A stretch of DNA of 64,000 nt from Bacteroidales bacterium UBA1680 (GCA_002320605.1 DCKG01000020.1:1-64000); one strand, 5' to 3'; numbered from the stretch's first letter, positions 36,236 to 44,327 are shown. The notes: generated by a model not told the origin, from the letters alone. Numbers and translations are program-made.

Positions 36236-36260
36236 GCCGATGGAAGAGATTTCCATCGGC
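36236..36260 (+). terminator. intrinsic terminator
   Basis: GCCGATGGAA pairs perfectly with TTCCATCGGC around the loop GAGAT, followed by AATTAATTTT. It is placed to end the PUL 2 plus-arm transcript. The 36024-36235 stretch before it is AT-rich and shows no supportable gene. Confidence 0.6.
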
Positions 36261-36266
36261 AATTAA

Positions 36267-36298
36267 TTTTGCATCAGGAGGTGAAAAAAGTATCTTTG
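36267..36298 (+). promoter_or_regulatory. promoter of the DUF4837 gene
   Basis: TTTTG at 36267-36271, a 19-bp spacer and TATCTTTG at 36291-36298 match the Bacteroidota -33/-7 consensus. It lies just after the terminator hairpin and about 20 bp before the start codon. Confidence 0.7.
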
Positions 36299-36319
36299 CA
36301 AGGAGAAAATTTGAATGTC

Positions 36320-37327
36320 ATGAAAAGTTTCGTCAAAATATTCATTGTCGTCGCTGCCGTCTGTGCGGCGGTCTCTTGTAAAAATTCAGGCAAGTCGCTG
36401 CTGCCGAACGTTGCGGGAAAAGCAGGAGAAGTGCTGGTGGTGCTTGAAAAGGGCTATTGGGACACAGGCCTTGGAAACGATGTCAGGGATGTGCTGGCAA
36501 GGCCTTGCGAGTACCTGCCTCAAAGAGAGCCTTTGTACTCGCTGGTTGACATCTCTCCAGGCACTTTCACAGACATGTTCAAATACCATAGGAACATATT
36601 GATATTCAATATAGACCCTTCGGTGCAGAAACAGGGTATCGTTTACCGCAACGATGTCTGGGCTCATCCGCAGTGCGTCATCCAGGTGAACGCTTCAAAT
36701 GCCGATTCCGCCGCTGTCGTGTTCTCTGGAAACGGAGAAATCATAACCAGCACGCTGGAGCAGGCCGAGCGTAATAGAATCATCGCCAATAACATACAGT
36801 ACGAAGAAAAAGAGCTCTGTCCTGAGGTTGAACAGATGGTCGGTGGGAAGCTGCATTTCCCTTATGGCTATGAGCTCAAGAAGAAAACGAGCAATTTCCT
36901 CTGGTTTGAAGATGAGAGGCAGTATACCCTGCAGGGCATATTCGTTTATAAATATCCCGTGGATCCGAAAGATACCACTGTCTTCAACGTGAAGAACATA
37001 GTGGCTAAGAGGAACGAATTCCTCAAAGAAAACGTGCCAGGAATGTTTGATAACACGTATATGACTACCAGCGAATACATCACCCCAGGCGTCAAGTACC
37101 TGAAATATCACGGGATGGAGTTCGTGGAGACTAGGGGACTCTGGGAAGTTTTCAATGATTATATGGGCGGGCCGTTCGTCTCGCATTCTTTTTACAGCCA
37201 GGATGGGAAAGAAATCATAGTCTTAGAGGCTTGGGTCTATGCAGCAAAGTACGATAAGCGACAATACCTTCGTCAGACAGAGTCAATATTGTATTCTTTC
37301 TCGTGGAATAAAGTTGCCGAAAAATAA
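36320..37327 (+). CDS. DUF4837-family lipoprotein
   Basis: A 335-residue lipoprotein (MKSFVKIF start, lipobox AAVSC followed by KNSGK). The body (NVAGKAGEVLVVLEKGYWDT, LPQREPLYSLVDISP, RNILIFNIDPS) matches the DUF4837 family, found widely in Bacteroidota and of unknown function. An upstream in-frame ATG at 36269 is rejected as the start because it would lie upstream of the promoter and add a non-signal extension. It is transcribed alone from the promoter at 36267, before tRNA-Glu. Confidence 0.82.
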   Translation: MKSFVKIFIVVAAVCAAVSCKNSGKSLLPNVAGKAGEVLVVLEKGYWDTGLGNDVRDVLARPCEYLPQREPLYSLVDISPGTFTDMFKYHRNILIFNIDPSVQKQGIVYRNDVWAHPQCVIQVNASNADSAAVVFSGNGEIITSTLEQAERNRIIANNIQYEEKELCPEVEQMVGGKLHFPYGYELKKKTSNFLWFEDERQYTLQGIFVYKYPVDPKDTTVFNVKNIVAKRNEFLKENVPGMFDNTYMTTSEYITPGVKYLKYHGMEFVETRGLWEVFNDYMGGPFVSHSFYSQDGKEIIVLEAWVYAAKYDKRQYLRQTESILYSFSWNKVAEK

Positions 37328-37359
37328 TTTTGCAGCGTCAAAAATAATCCATATATTTG
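37328..37359 (+). promoter_or_regulatory. promoter of tRNA-Glu and rpsT
   Basis: TTTTG at 37328-37332, a 19-bp spacer and TATATTTG at 37352-37359 match the -33/-7 consensus with the same spacing as the DUF4837 promoter. The predicted start is about 31 bp before the tRNA. Confidence 0.7.
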
Positions 37360-37394
37360 CAACCCAATTGTGTCAGCCACGGTTTCGGGATTCT

Positions 37395-37466
37395 GGTGGG
37401 TTCGTATAACGGTTAGTACTCGGGATTTTCATTCCCGCAATAGGAGTTCGATTCTCCTACCCACTA
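37395..37466 (+). tRNA. tRNA-Glu (anticodon TTC)
   Basis: A full cloverleaf: acceptor GGTGGGT pairs with ACCCACT (first pair G-U), the anticodon stem is CGGGA/TCCCG with loop TTTTCAT giving anticodon TTC, and the T arm is AGGAG/CTCCT with loop TTCGATT. The discriminator is A and no CCA is encoded. It lies 24 bp before rpsT and is probably cotranscribed. Confidence 0.92.
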
Positions 37467-37490
37467 CTAAAAATATTAAAAAATTTTGAA

Positions 37491-37745
37491 ATGGCTAATC
37501 ACGCATCAGCAAAGAAAGCCGATCGTCAGAACGAGAGGCGTAACTTGCATAATAAGTATTATGCAAAGACAACGAGAAACGCCATCCGCGACATCAGGAA
37601 AATGACTGATAAGAAAGCCGCGGAAGAGGGCGCGCCAAAGGTTTACGCAATGATAGACAAACTCGCGAAGATTGGGGTAATACACAAGAACAAAGCTTCC
37701 AACCTCAAGAGCGGGATTGCCGTATATATCAATAAACTCAGCTAA
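37491..37745 (+). CDS. rpsT: 30S ribosomal protein S20
   Basis: An 84-residue basic protein starting MANHASAKKADRQNERRNLH, with NKYYAKTTRNAIRDIRKMTD and a C-terminal KIGVIHKNKASNLKSGIAVY, the S20 pattern. It binds 16S rRNA in the body of the small subunit. Length is typical. It follows tRNA-Glu closely and ends 7 bp before a terminator hairpin. Confidence 0.96.
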   Translation: MANHASAKKADRQNERRNLHNKYYAKTTRNAIRDIRKMTDKKAAEEGAPKVYAMIDKLAKIGVIHKNKASNLKSGIAVYINKLS

Positions 37746-37752
37746 AAAATTA

Positions 37753-37780
37753 AGGCAGTCTTCCCGAAGGCTGCCTTTTT
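37753..37780 (+). terminator. intrinsic terminator after rpsT
   Basis: AGGCAGTCTT pairs with AAGGCTGCCT (one G-U) around the loop CCCG, followed by a T run to 37780. It ends just 9 bp before tRNA-Pro. Confidence 0.8.
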
Positions 37781-37789
37781 GATCAGCAT

Positions 37790-37863
37790 CGGGATGTAGC
37801 GCAGTTGGCTAGCGCACTACGTTCGGGACGTAGGGGTCGTCCGTTCGAGTCGGATCATCCCGA
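37790..37863 (+). tRNA. tRNA-Pro (anticodon CGG)
   Basis: Acceptor CGGGATG pairs with CATCCCG, D arm GCGC/GCGC, anticodon stem CTACG/CGTAG with loop TTCGGGA giving anticodon CGG, and T arm GTCCG/CGGAT (G-U closing pair) with loop TTCGAGT. Discriminator A, no encoded CCA. No promoter fits between it and the rpsT terminator, so it may depend on read-through. Confidence 0.93.
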
Positions 37864-37900
37864 CAAAGGCCTGGGAATCAGATTGGTTCCCAGGCCTTTG
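37864..37900. terminator. bidirectional terminator
   Basis: CAAAGGCCTGGGAA and TTCCCAGGCCTTTG form a perfect 14-bp stem around a 9-base loop. It separates tRNA-Pro from the convergent esterase gene; the A/T flanks within the stem give a U run on either strand. Confidence 0.8.
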
Positions 37901-37919
37901 TAGATGTTGCAGCTTGCAT

Positions 37920-38771
37920 CTATTCGACGAATCGGCTGAAGAAGCTGATTATTATTTCCCCGGTGTCTACGTCTTTGTCGTGCCACGAGTGCTTGCCTCC
38001 TTCCACTTCATACAGCACGACATCTTTGCCAGATTGGCTCCCTCCATAAGTGGTGATATTGATTGACCGGTCTGGGTCGGCTTTTGATGGCATCGAAGAC
38101 GTGCTCATGGTGGTGCAGCGGTTGTTTGCCGCTATGGCCGCCACGGCAAGAGGGACTGGAATATATGGTCCCCATCCGCCTGTGTTCTCATGATCTCCTG
38201 TCCACATGGAAGTATGGTCATCGTTGCCATGGATTTCGAGGAGGCTCACAGGTTTCGTCAGTTTATTCTTGTAGGCATATTCGAATGTGAGTCCTGCGAC
38301 TGAGGCGTATGCCTTGAAGAGGTCAGGCTTCGTGTAAATGATCTGGTAGCAGAGGTCGCCGCCGTTTGACATGCCAGTGAGAAATACGTTTTCCCTGCTG
38401 AGGCGGAAGCGCTTGCACACTTCTTTCGATAGTGCGGCAAAGAACTTCTCTTCGTGGCGATCCATGTTGGACTGGGAAGGATAGTCTACGAACCAGCCCG
38501 GTTTCCCCTTGGTGTCCAGAGAGCCTTTGGGATAGCAAACTGCGAAGCCGTGCCTTTCAGCTGCTTCATTCAGATCTTCGCGCCATAAATTTTGGGAACC
38601 ATATCCATGAGCGTAGACCACTAGAGGAGCTCCGGCTTTCACCGTTTCGGGAATGAACATGTAATATGTTCTCACGGAGCCTTTGTATTTCATCTCGTAT
38701 GTCTCCTGGGCAGATGCCATCGAGCATGCCGCCACCAGAAGCAATAATGTTGTTATTATGATGTGTTTCAT
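37920..38771 (-). CDS. secreted PHB-depolymerase/feruloyl-esterase-like hydrolase
   Basis: A 283-residue exported alpha/beta hydrolase of the CE1/PHB-depolymerase group. The signal peptide starts MKHIIITT and ends near SMASAQ; an upstream in-frame Met at 38786 gives a less usual start. Visible are PLVVYAHGYGSQNLWRED (oxyanion region), the nucleophile in FLTGMSNGGDLCYQI and the catalytic His in EGGKHSWHD. Proteins of this group hydrolyse polyesters or feruloyl/acetyl esters of plant material. It stands alone with its own promoter, away from the PULs; substrate unknown. Confidence 0.82.
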   Translation of the reverse strand: MKHIIITTLLLLVAACSMASAQETYEMKYKGSVRTYYMFIPETVKAGAPLVVYAHGYGSQNLWREDLNEAAERHGFAVCYPKGSLDTKGKPGWFVDYPSQSNMDRHEEKFFAALSKEVCKRFRLSRENVFLTGMSNGGDLCYQIIYTKPDLFKAYASVAGLTFEYAYKNKLTKPVSLLEIHGNDDHTSMWTGDHENTGGWGPYIPVPLAVAAIAANNRCTTMSTSSMPSKADPDRSINITTYGGSQSGKDVVLYEVEGGKHSWHDKDVDTGEIIISFFSRFVE

Positions 38772-38817
38772 GCTTAAAGTTAGCAATATTTTAAAGATAT
38801 TGATCGAAGAGATAGGG

Positions 38818-38825
38818 CAAAAGTA
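38818..38825 (-). promoter_or_regulatory. -7 promoter element of the secreted esterase gene
   Basis: The minus strand reads TACTTTTG (TAnnTTTG), 46 bp before the start at 38771. It is only 10 bp from the divergent plus-strand -7 element, so the two promoters overlap. Confidence 0.5.
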
Positions 38826-38835
38826 ATTTTTTGCT

Positions 38836-38843
38836 TATTTTTG
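38836..38843 (+). promoter_or_regulatory. -7 promoter element of the small membrane protein gene
   Basis: TATTTTTG (TAnnTTTG) ends 5 bp before the ATG at 38849, predicting a nearly leaderless transcript. No TTG lies at the usual -33 distance. Confidence 0.4.
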
Positions 38844-38848
38844 GGTTG

Positions 38849-39220
38849 ATGAATGATGATGTAATTCAAATACTAGTGACGGTCGGAATCTTGCTGCTTG
38901 GAATTCTGCAGCCCCTGATTTCGAAGCTGGTGAAGAAGGCTGGCCTGAATGTGCCGGATAACATGCCGGAAATTCCTGATGAGGAATTCATGAGTGAGGA
39001 GGAGAGCGACGGTGAGGAAAATTCAGTGCCGGCTGTAAATGCGCCAAGGCCTGCAATGGATGTGCCTGGGGTGCCTGAACAAGCAAAAGCGGAATCTGGA
39101 GCTCAGCAGTCAGCGAAAGAATCTTCATTGAATGAGGCTAGGAAGAGGCGGGAGCTGCTGGACAAGCGGAAGCTGATAATATATTCAGAAATCATGAAGC
39201 CGAAGTTCGATGAGTTTTAG
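38849..39220 (+). CDS. small membrane-anchored protein of unknown function
   Basis: A 123-residue protein with one N-terminal membrane helix (VIQILVTVGILLLGILQPLI), an acidic, Pro/Ala-rich linker (EEESDGEENSVPAVNAPR) and a basic C-terminal segment ending LIIYSEIMKPKFDEF. The YSEIMKPKF-type ending resembles a short motif seen at the ends of small Bacteroidota membrane proteins of unknown role. The ATG at 38849 is preferred over an upstream TTG that lies within the promoter. It precedes greA by 114 bp. Confidence 0.65.
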   Translation: MNDDVIQILVTVGILLLGILQPLISKLVKKAGLNVPDNMPEIPDEEFMSEEESDGEENSVPAVNAPRPAMDVPGVPEQAKAESGAQQSAKESSLNEARKRRELLDKRKLIIYSEIMKPKFDEF

Positions 39221-39249
39221 GCGGGTAAGGAATTTGAATTAATTTTTAC

Positions 39250-39257
39250 TATATTTG
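39250..39257 (+). promoter_or_regulatory. -7 promoter element of greA
   Basis: TATATTTG matches TAnnTTTG and lies 77 bp before greA. The -33 element is not clear. Confidence 0.5.
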
Positions 39258-39273
39258 CTAAACACAACGAACA

Positions 39274-39303
39274 GGGTTCCATCAACTGATGGGGCTCCGT
39301 TTT
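39274..39303 (+). promoter_or_regulatory. leader hairpin with U-tract before greA
   Basis: GGGTTCCATC pairs with GATGGGGCTCC around the loop AACT, with G-U pairs and one mismatch near the base, followed by GTTTT. It sits near the 5' end of the predicted greA mRNA, in the same arrangement as the nrdD leader. Confidence 0.45.
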
Positions 39304-39334
39304 AATTTTCACATAAAGACTAAAATTGAAAGTT

Positions 39335-39805
39335 ATGGCGGATATTCATTACATGACCCAGGAAGGCCTGGATAACCTGAAGAAAGAACTGGCGGATGCT
39401 CTGGCTCAGCGTCCAGTCATTTCTGCTGCAATAGCGGAGGCTAGAGAGAAAGGCGACCTCTCAGAGAACGCCGAATATGACGCTGCTCGTGATGCTCAAG
39501 GACTGCTTGAGGTTAAGATTGCCAGGCTAAAGGACCTGGTAGCTAACGCAAAGGTCATAGACGAGTCCAAGGTGGGCACTGATAAGGTTCAGCTGATGAA
39601 CAAAGTTAAGGTCATGAACATGGCCTTGAACAAAGAGATGACATTCACGATAGTTGGAGAGACCGAAGCGGACTTCTCCCAAGGGAAGCTGGCAGCCACG
39701 ACTCCTATCGCGAAAGCCCTTCTGGGGCACTCGAAAGGGGACATCGTTGAGGCTCAGGTTCCTTCCGGGGTGATGAAATTCAAGATATTGGACATTTCAC
39801 TTTAA
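39335..39805 (+). CDS. greA: transcription elongation factor GreA
   Basis: A 156-residue factor that rescues backtracked RNA polymerase by stimulating transcript cleavage. The N-terminal coiled coil has the acidic tip context (REKGDLSENAEYDAARDAQG, about residues 37-56), and the C-terminal FKBP-like domain ends in TPIAKALLGHSKGDIVEAQV. Length is typical. The ATG at 39335 is chosen over an upstream TTG. The HIT gene follows after 5 bp. Confidence 0.95.
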   Translation: MADIHYMTQEGLDNLKKELADALAQRPVISAAIAEAREKGDLSENAEYDAARDAQGLLEVKIARLKDLVANAKVIDESKVGTDKVQLMNKVKVMNMALNKEMTFTIVGETEADFSQGKLAATTPIAKALLGHSKGDIVEAQVPSGVMKFKILDISL

Positions 39806-39810
39806 AGAAT

Positions 39811-40215
39811 ATGGCAACTATTTTCACTAAAATCGCGAAAGGAGAAATTCCTTCTTACAAGGTTGCGGAAAACGAAGATTTCTACGCCTTCTTGGACATC
39901 GGCCCTCTCGCAAAAGGGCATACTCTCGTCATCCCGAAACACGTTGAGGATGACTACATCTTCCATCTTGATGACAAGACTTACGAGGGGCTCTGGAAAT
40001 TTGCCAAAAAGGTAGCTACTGCCATCAAAGCCGCTATTCCTTGCAAGAGGGTTGGCGTGGCAGTGCTAGGAATGGAAGTGCCTCACGCTCATGTTCACTT
40101 GGTTCCGCTTCAGACCGAGGGAGACCTTAATTTCAAGAAGGAGAAGCTGAAACTCTCCGAGGACGAATTCAAGGAAATAGCGAATTCTATATTCAATGAA
40201 TATGAAAAATTGTAG
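39811..40215 (+). CDS. HIT-family nucleotide-binding hydrolase
   Basis: A 134-residue HINT-like protein: IFTKIAKGEIPSYKVAENED at the start and the histidine triad HAHVHLVPL (HxHxHxx) near residue 92. Such enzymes hydrolyse AMP-linked small molecules. It begins 5 bp after greA, and its end overlaps the start of the next gene by about 14 bp, implying one operon. Confidence 0.93.
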   Translation: MATIFTKIAKGEIPSYKVAENEDFYAFLDIGPLAKGHTLVIPKHVEDDYIFHLDDKTYEGLWKFAKKVATAIKAAIPCKRVGVAVLGMEVPHAHVHLVPLQTEGDLNFKKEKLKLSEDEFKEIANSIFNEYEKL

Positions 40216-41311
40216 TTTCTTCCTGATGGTGGGAGCCATCGCCATGCTTTCGTCTTGCTCCCAGAAGGTCAGCATCAATGGCACCCTGACAGGTGCGAAG
40301 GATGCCGAGGTCGTAGTCAAGGAACTGAATGGAGCTTCGACGACAGTGCTGGACACAGTGAAGACGAATGCCAATGGGGCATATTCATATAAAATGAATA
40401 TTCTGAAGGGGCAGCCAGAATTCATCTACCTTTATAAGGGAGACACGAAAATAGCGTCCCTATTGCTCTCGAACGGAGATAAGGTGAGGGTTGTCTCGGA
40501 CACTCTTGGCAACTATTCGGTTGAAGGTTCTGAGGAAAGCGTCAAATTGCAGCAGGTAGAGAAGGATTTTGCTTCTTTCATGAAAAGCTTCTCGGAAGCG
40601 GCTGAACGGGGGGATAACAAGGCTCTGTCTCAGCAATATGTCGACTATTACCGCTCAAGGGTGAAATATATTATGGGAAACCCTAAGTCGCTGACTAGCA
40701 TCCCGGTGCTTTACCAGAAAATCAACGATAATTTCCCTGTTTTCAGTCAGCAGACGGATGCAATTCATTTCAGGAATGTCTATGACTCTCTAAAGACCGT
40801 GTATCCGAACTCAAAGTATGTCGCTGCGCTAGGGGAGGAAGCGAAACGTAGGGAGAATTTGCTCAGCCTGGGGGTCAGAATGGAGAATGTGAAGGAGATG
40901 GCTTTTCCAGATTTGGACTTGCCTTCGATCGATGGAACGAAGAAAAAGCTTAGCGAAGTCCAGGGCAAAATCATAATGGTGTATTTCTGGCAAGCTGCTG
41001 ATGCCGCTCAGAAGATGTTCAATAAGGACGTGCTGATTCCTGTTTACAAAGAATGTCATCCTAAAGGCTTGGAAATATATTCAGTTTCTCTGGATACCGA
41101 CAAAGGCACTTGGGCCAGCGTCGTGAAATCTCAGGAATTGCCTTGGATAAATGTATGCGATGGCTTGGGTGCTGGTTCTCAAGGTGCAGTGCTTTATAAT
41201 GTTGGCAGACAGCTTCCTGTTGCATATTTAATCATAGATGGAGAACTCAGCGATGAGGTCGTTCGAGGAAAGGATGACTTACGGCGCGTGCTGAACGCTA
41301 ATTTAAGATAG
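40202..41311 (+). CDS. thioredoxin-fold lipoprotein with N-terminal DUF4369-like domain, no CxxC
   Basis: A 369-residue lipoprotein (MKNCSFFLM start, lipobox LSSC followed by SQK). The N-terminal region (INGTLTGAKDAEVVVKEL) resembles the DUF4369 domain found ahead of TlpA-like thiol oxidoreductases. The C-terminal region is a TlpA/AhpC fold: DLDLPSIDGTKKKLSEVQGK then KIIMVYFWQAADAAQKMF. The usual WCxxC is replaced by AADAAQ, so redox catalysis of the normal kind is not possible. An alternative start is the Met codon at 40196. Confidence 0.78.
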   Translation: MKNCSFFLMVGAIAMLSSCSQKVSINGTLTGAKDAEVVVKELNGASTTVLDTVKTNANGAYSYKMNILKGQPEFIYLYKGDTKIASLLLSNGDKVRVVSDTLGNYSVEGSEESVKLQQVEKDFASFMKSFSEAAERGDNKALSQQYVDYYRSRVKYIMGNPKSLTSIPVLYQKINDNFPVFSQQTDAIHFRNVYDSLKTVYPNSKYVAALGEEAKRRENLLSLGVRMENVKEMAFPDLDLPSIDGTKKKLSEVQGKIIMVYFWQAADAAQKMFNKDVLIPVYKECHPKGLEIYSVSLDTDKGTWASVVKSQELPWINVCDGLGAGSQGAVLYNVGRQLPVAYLIIDGELSDEVVRGKDDLRRVLNANLR

Positions 41312-41315
41312 CAGA

Positions 41316-43043
41316 ATGGAAAGAAGAACGAGGGTAAGATTTGCCCCATCGCCAACTGGGCCGCTTCACATGGGCGGAGTCCGCACGGCGCTTTATAATT
41401 ACCTTTACGCAAAGCGTAATGGCGGGGACTTCATATTAAGAATAGAAGACACTGACTCCCACAGATTCGTGCCAGGCGCAGAGAAATACATAATCGACTC
41501 TCTAAAGTGGTGTGGCATCTACCCGGACGAAGGTGTGGATGAGAATGGAAATGTGGTTGAGGTACCCTCAGCGAAGCACCCCCATGCCCCGTATCGCCAG
41601 AGCCAGAGAAAAGGAATATATCGGAAATATGCTGAAGAGCTGGTCGAGAAAGGTTATGCCTACTATGCTTTCGATTCTTCCGAATCTTTGGAGAAGGCTC
41701 GCTCAGATGCCGAGGCGAAAGGGCAGACGTTCATTTACAACCAGGTTACGAGGATGCAGATGCGCAATTCCCTCACTCTGCCAGAAGATGACGTTCGCAA
41801 ATTGCGCGAGGAGACTACCGATTGGACTGTACGCTTCAAGATGCCTTCAGACACCATCGTTAAGATGGATGATCTGATTCGTGGGCATATTGAGGTCAAT
41901 ACTGACACTCTTGACGATAAAGTTCTTTGGAAAAGAGCCGATGAACTGCCGACATACCATTTGGCCAATATCGTGGATGATCATTTGATGGAGATCACCG
42001 AAGTCATTCGCGGTGAGGAATGGCTCCCATCCCTGCCTTTGCATTACATGCTTTACAAGGCGTTCGGCTGGGAAGAAGCTATGCCGAGGTTCGCACATCT
42101 GTCATTGCTGCTCAAGCCTGATGGAAAGGGCAAGCTAAGCAAGAGGGACGGGGACAAAATGGGTTTCCCTGTATTTCCGCTGAAATGGGTGAATTCCGAG
42201 GGCGAAGTGTACAGAGGTTACCGCGAGGACGGCTATTTCCCAGAGGCTTTCGTGAACATGCTGGCTTTTCTCGGCTGGAACCCAGGAACAGATCAGGAAA
42301 TATTCAGCCTGGATGAGCTAGTGCAGGCTTTCTCCCTTGACAGGATAGTAAAATCTGGAGCGAGGTTCAATCCAGAGAAGGCTCACTGGTACAACAGGGA
42401 ATATCTCAGGATGAAGACCGATGAAGCTCTCACTGAACTGCTGACTCCTATTCTGGAAGAGCATAATGTCAATATAGTGGATTGCCCTAAGTGCGCCCTC
42501 ACTGCGGGTGCCGAATTTAATTCTTTCGGTGGTGACTTAGAAAAGCACATATTCACGAAAGAATATCTCAAAAGCGTCATCTCCTTTACGAAGGAGAGGG
42601 CTACGTTCGTGAAAGATTTCTGGACTGTGGCCTCTTACCTTTTCGTGGCTCCGGAAGATTTCGCTACATTCGGAGTCAAGGCTGGAGCGGCTATCGCTCA
42701 GGGACCGGTAGATCCCCGAGCCAAAGTTTATGACGATGCCGCCACAGCTCCATTCCTTGCAAAGGACGTGGACAAATTCTGGAAGCCGGAGGTTGCGGAA
42801 CAAGTGAGCAAGGTCGCCGATTTCGTAAAAGAATATGCTGGCGATTGGACTGTCGAAGCCTTCGAGGCGGCTCTGGAAGCCTTCATCAAGGGCAACGAGT
42901 GGCCTATGGGCAAAGTGATGAATGCGACCAGGCTTGCTCTCGCTGGCTCGGCAAGCGGCCTGGGAATAGCTGACATCATTGTCCGCATCGGGCGCAAAGA
43001 TACTCTCAGACGCATCGCCTACTCTAGACAACGTCTAGGCTAG
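41316..43043 (+). CDS. gltX: glutamyl-tRNA synthetase
   Basis: A 575-residue class I synthetase that charges tRNA with glutamate. The HIGH-like motif is in FAPSPTGPLHMGGVRTALYN near residues 9-28, RIEDTD follows, and the KMSKS-equivalent is KLSKRDGDK. Length is somewhat above the usual 470-510, as in other Bacteroidota. It starts 4 bp after the lipoprotein gene. Its stop lies 4 bp from the stop of the convergent ftsZ, with only a small CTAGAC-AAC-GTCTAG hairpin between them. Confidence 0.96.
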   Translation: MERRTRVRFAPSPTGPLHMGGVRTALYNYLYAKRNGGDFILRIEDTDSHRFVPGAEKYIIDSLKWCGIYPDEGVDENGNVVEVPSAKHPHAPYRQSQRKGIYRKYAEELVEKGYAYYAFDSSESLEKARSDAEAKGQTFIYNQVTRMQMRNSLTLPEDDVRKLREETTDWTVRFKMPSDTIVKMDDLIRGHIEVNTDTLDDKVLWKRADELPTYHLANIVDDHLMEITEVIRGEEWLPSLPLHYMLYKAFGWEEAMPRFAHLSLLLKPDGKGKLSKRDGDKMGFPVFPLKWVNSEGEVYRGYREDGYFPEAFVNMLAFLGWNPGTDQEIFSLDELVQAFSLDRIVKSGARFNPEKAHWYNREYLRMKTDEALTELLTPILEEHNVNIVDCPKCALTAGAEFNSFGGDLEKHIFTKEYLKSVISFTKERATFVKDFWTVASYLFVAPEDFATFGVKAGAAIAQGPVDPRAKVYDDAATAPFLAKDVDKFWKPEVAEQVSKVADFVKEYAGDWTVEAFEAALEAFIKGNEWPMGKVMNATRLALAGSASGLGIADIIVRIGRKDTLRRIAYSRQRLG

Positions 43044-43047
43044 GGGA

Positions 43048-44322
43048 TTATTCATCTTCTTGTCCTTTCTTGACTTGACGCTTGATGGCTGGAATGTTTT
43101 CCAGTTCGCCGAGGCTCTCGCCAGGTTCCTTTATCAGAACCGGCTTCTTGTCTTTGTCGAAGTGGTATCTCTTGACGTTACCATCCGAGTTATAGCCAAT
43201 AACGTTCACTGATGAATTCCATCCGGAATATTTATTATCATCTGCGTTTCTGCAGAACGATTTCTCGTATTTGAAATTCTTGTCAATCTGAATCAGGTTG
43301 CCAAGGTTTCTGTTGTTGATTCGCTTCAAGTCATTAGTCCTGAAGCCTGTTGCGATGGCCGTGATTTTTACTTTATCGCCAATTTCTGGGTCATCTATCC
43401 AGACAAGCCCTGTCTTGAAAATATTCGCATTCCCAGTGAATTCTGCGATTTTAGCATTTATCTCGGCTAGGTCGTCCATCTTCAGGCCATGCTCGTTTCG
43501 TCCGCTTGTGATGTTCACTAGTAAGTTCTGAGCTGTCTTCAAGTCAAAATCGTTCAGCAGCGGGGACTGAAGCGCACCTTTAACGGCATCCTCTATCCTG
43601 TTGTCGCCAGAGCCTTCTCCACAACCCATCAGTGCCATGCCGCTGTCTCTCATCATGGTCTTGATGTCCTCGAAATCGACGTTAATGTAGCCTGGCTGGC
43701 TGATGATTTCCGTGATGCCTCGAACAGCCGTGGCCAGCACCTCGTCTGCCTTAGGGAATGCCTCGTGAATCAGATGATCCCCGAAGAAGTCGTACAGCTT
43801 CTCGTTATTTATGATTAGCAGGCTGTCTACGTTCTTGGCCAGCTCGTTTATGCCGTCTATTGCTCTGGAAAGCGCCTTCGGCCCCTCGTTCTCGAAAGGA
43901 ATCGTGACTACCGCCACTGTCAGTATGCCTTCGTCCTTTGCCATTTTAGCTATGATAGGAGAGGCTCCTGTTCCGGTGCCTCCACCCATCCCAGCGGTAA
44001 TGAAGAGCATCTGTGTCCCAGAGCCAATGACGATTTTCTCTATTTCGTCGGAGGCTTCGATTGCTGCATCCCTGCCCTTAGCTGGATCAGTGCCGGCTCC
44101 AAGCGAGTCCCTCCCAATGTGAATTTTCACCGGCACCGGACTTTCTTTCAGGGACACGCTGTCAGTATTGCAGACGATGAAGCTGCAGCCTTGCACATTC
44201 TCCCTGTACATGTAATTTACGGCATTGCAACCGCCACCGCCAACCCCTATTACCTTTATCATGGACTCTGCAGGCGTCCAATTATCTGGTCGGATGTCCA
44301 GATTATCTATAATGTCTCCCAT
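43048..44322 (-). CDS. ftsZ: cell division protein FtsZ
   Basis: A 424-residue tubulin-like GTPase that forms the division ring. Visible are VGGGGCNAVNYM near the N-terminus, the tubulin signature GGGTGTGASP (about residue 115) and, after a variable linker, the C-terminal peptide ELENIPAIKRQVKKG that binds FtsA. It is the last gene of the dcw cluster, 5 bp after ftsA. Confidence 0.97.
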   Translation of the reverse strand: MGDIIDNLDIRPDNWTPAESMIKVIGVGGGGCNAVNYMYRENVQGCSFIVCNTDSVSLKESPVPVKIHIGRDSLGAGTDPAKGRDAAIEASDEIEKIVIGSGTQMLFITAGMGGGTGTGASPIIAKMAKDEGILTVAVVTIPFENEGPKALSRAIDGINELAKNVDSLLIINNEKLYDFFGDHLIHEAFPKADEVLATAVRGITEIISQPGYINVDFEDIKTMMRDSGMALMGCGEGSGDNRIEDAVKGALQSPLLNDFDLKTAQNLLVNITSGRNEHGLKMDDLAEINAKIAEFTGNANIFKTGLVWIDDPEIGDKVKITAIATGFRTNDLKRINNRNLGNLIQIDKNFKYEKSFCRNADDNKYSGWNSSVNVIGYNSDGNVKRYHFDKDKKPVLIKEPGESLGELENIPAIKRQVKKGQEDE

Positions 44323-44327
44323 ATTCG

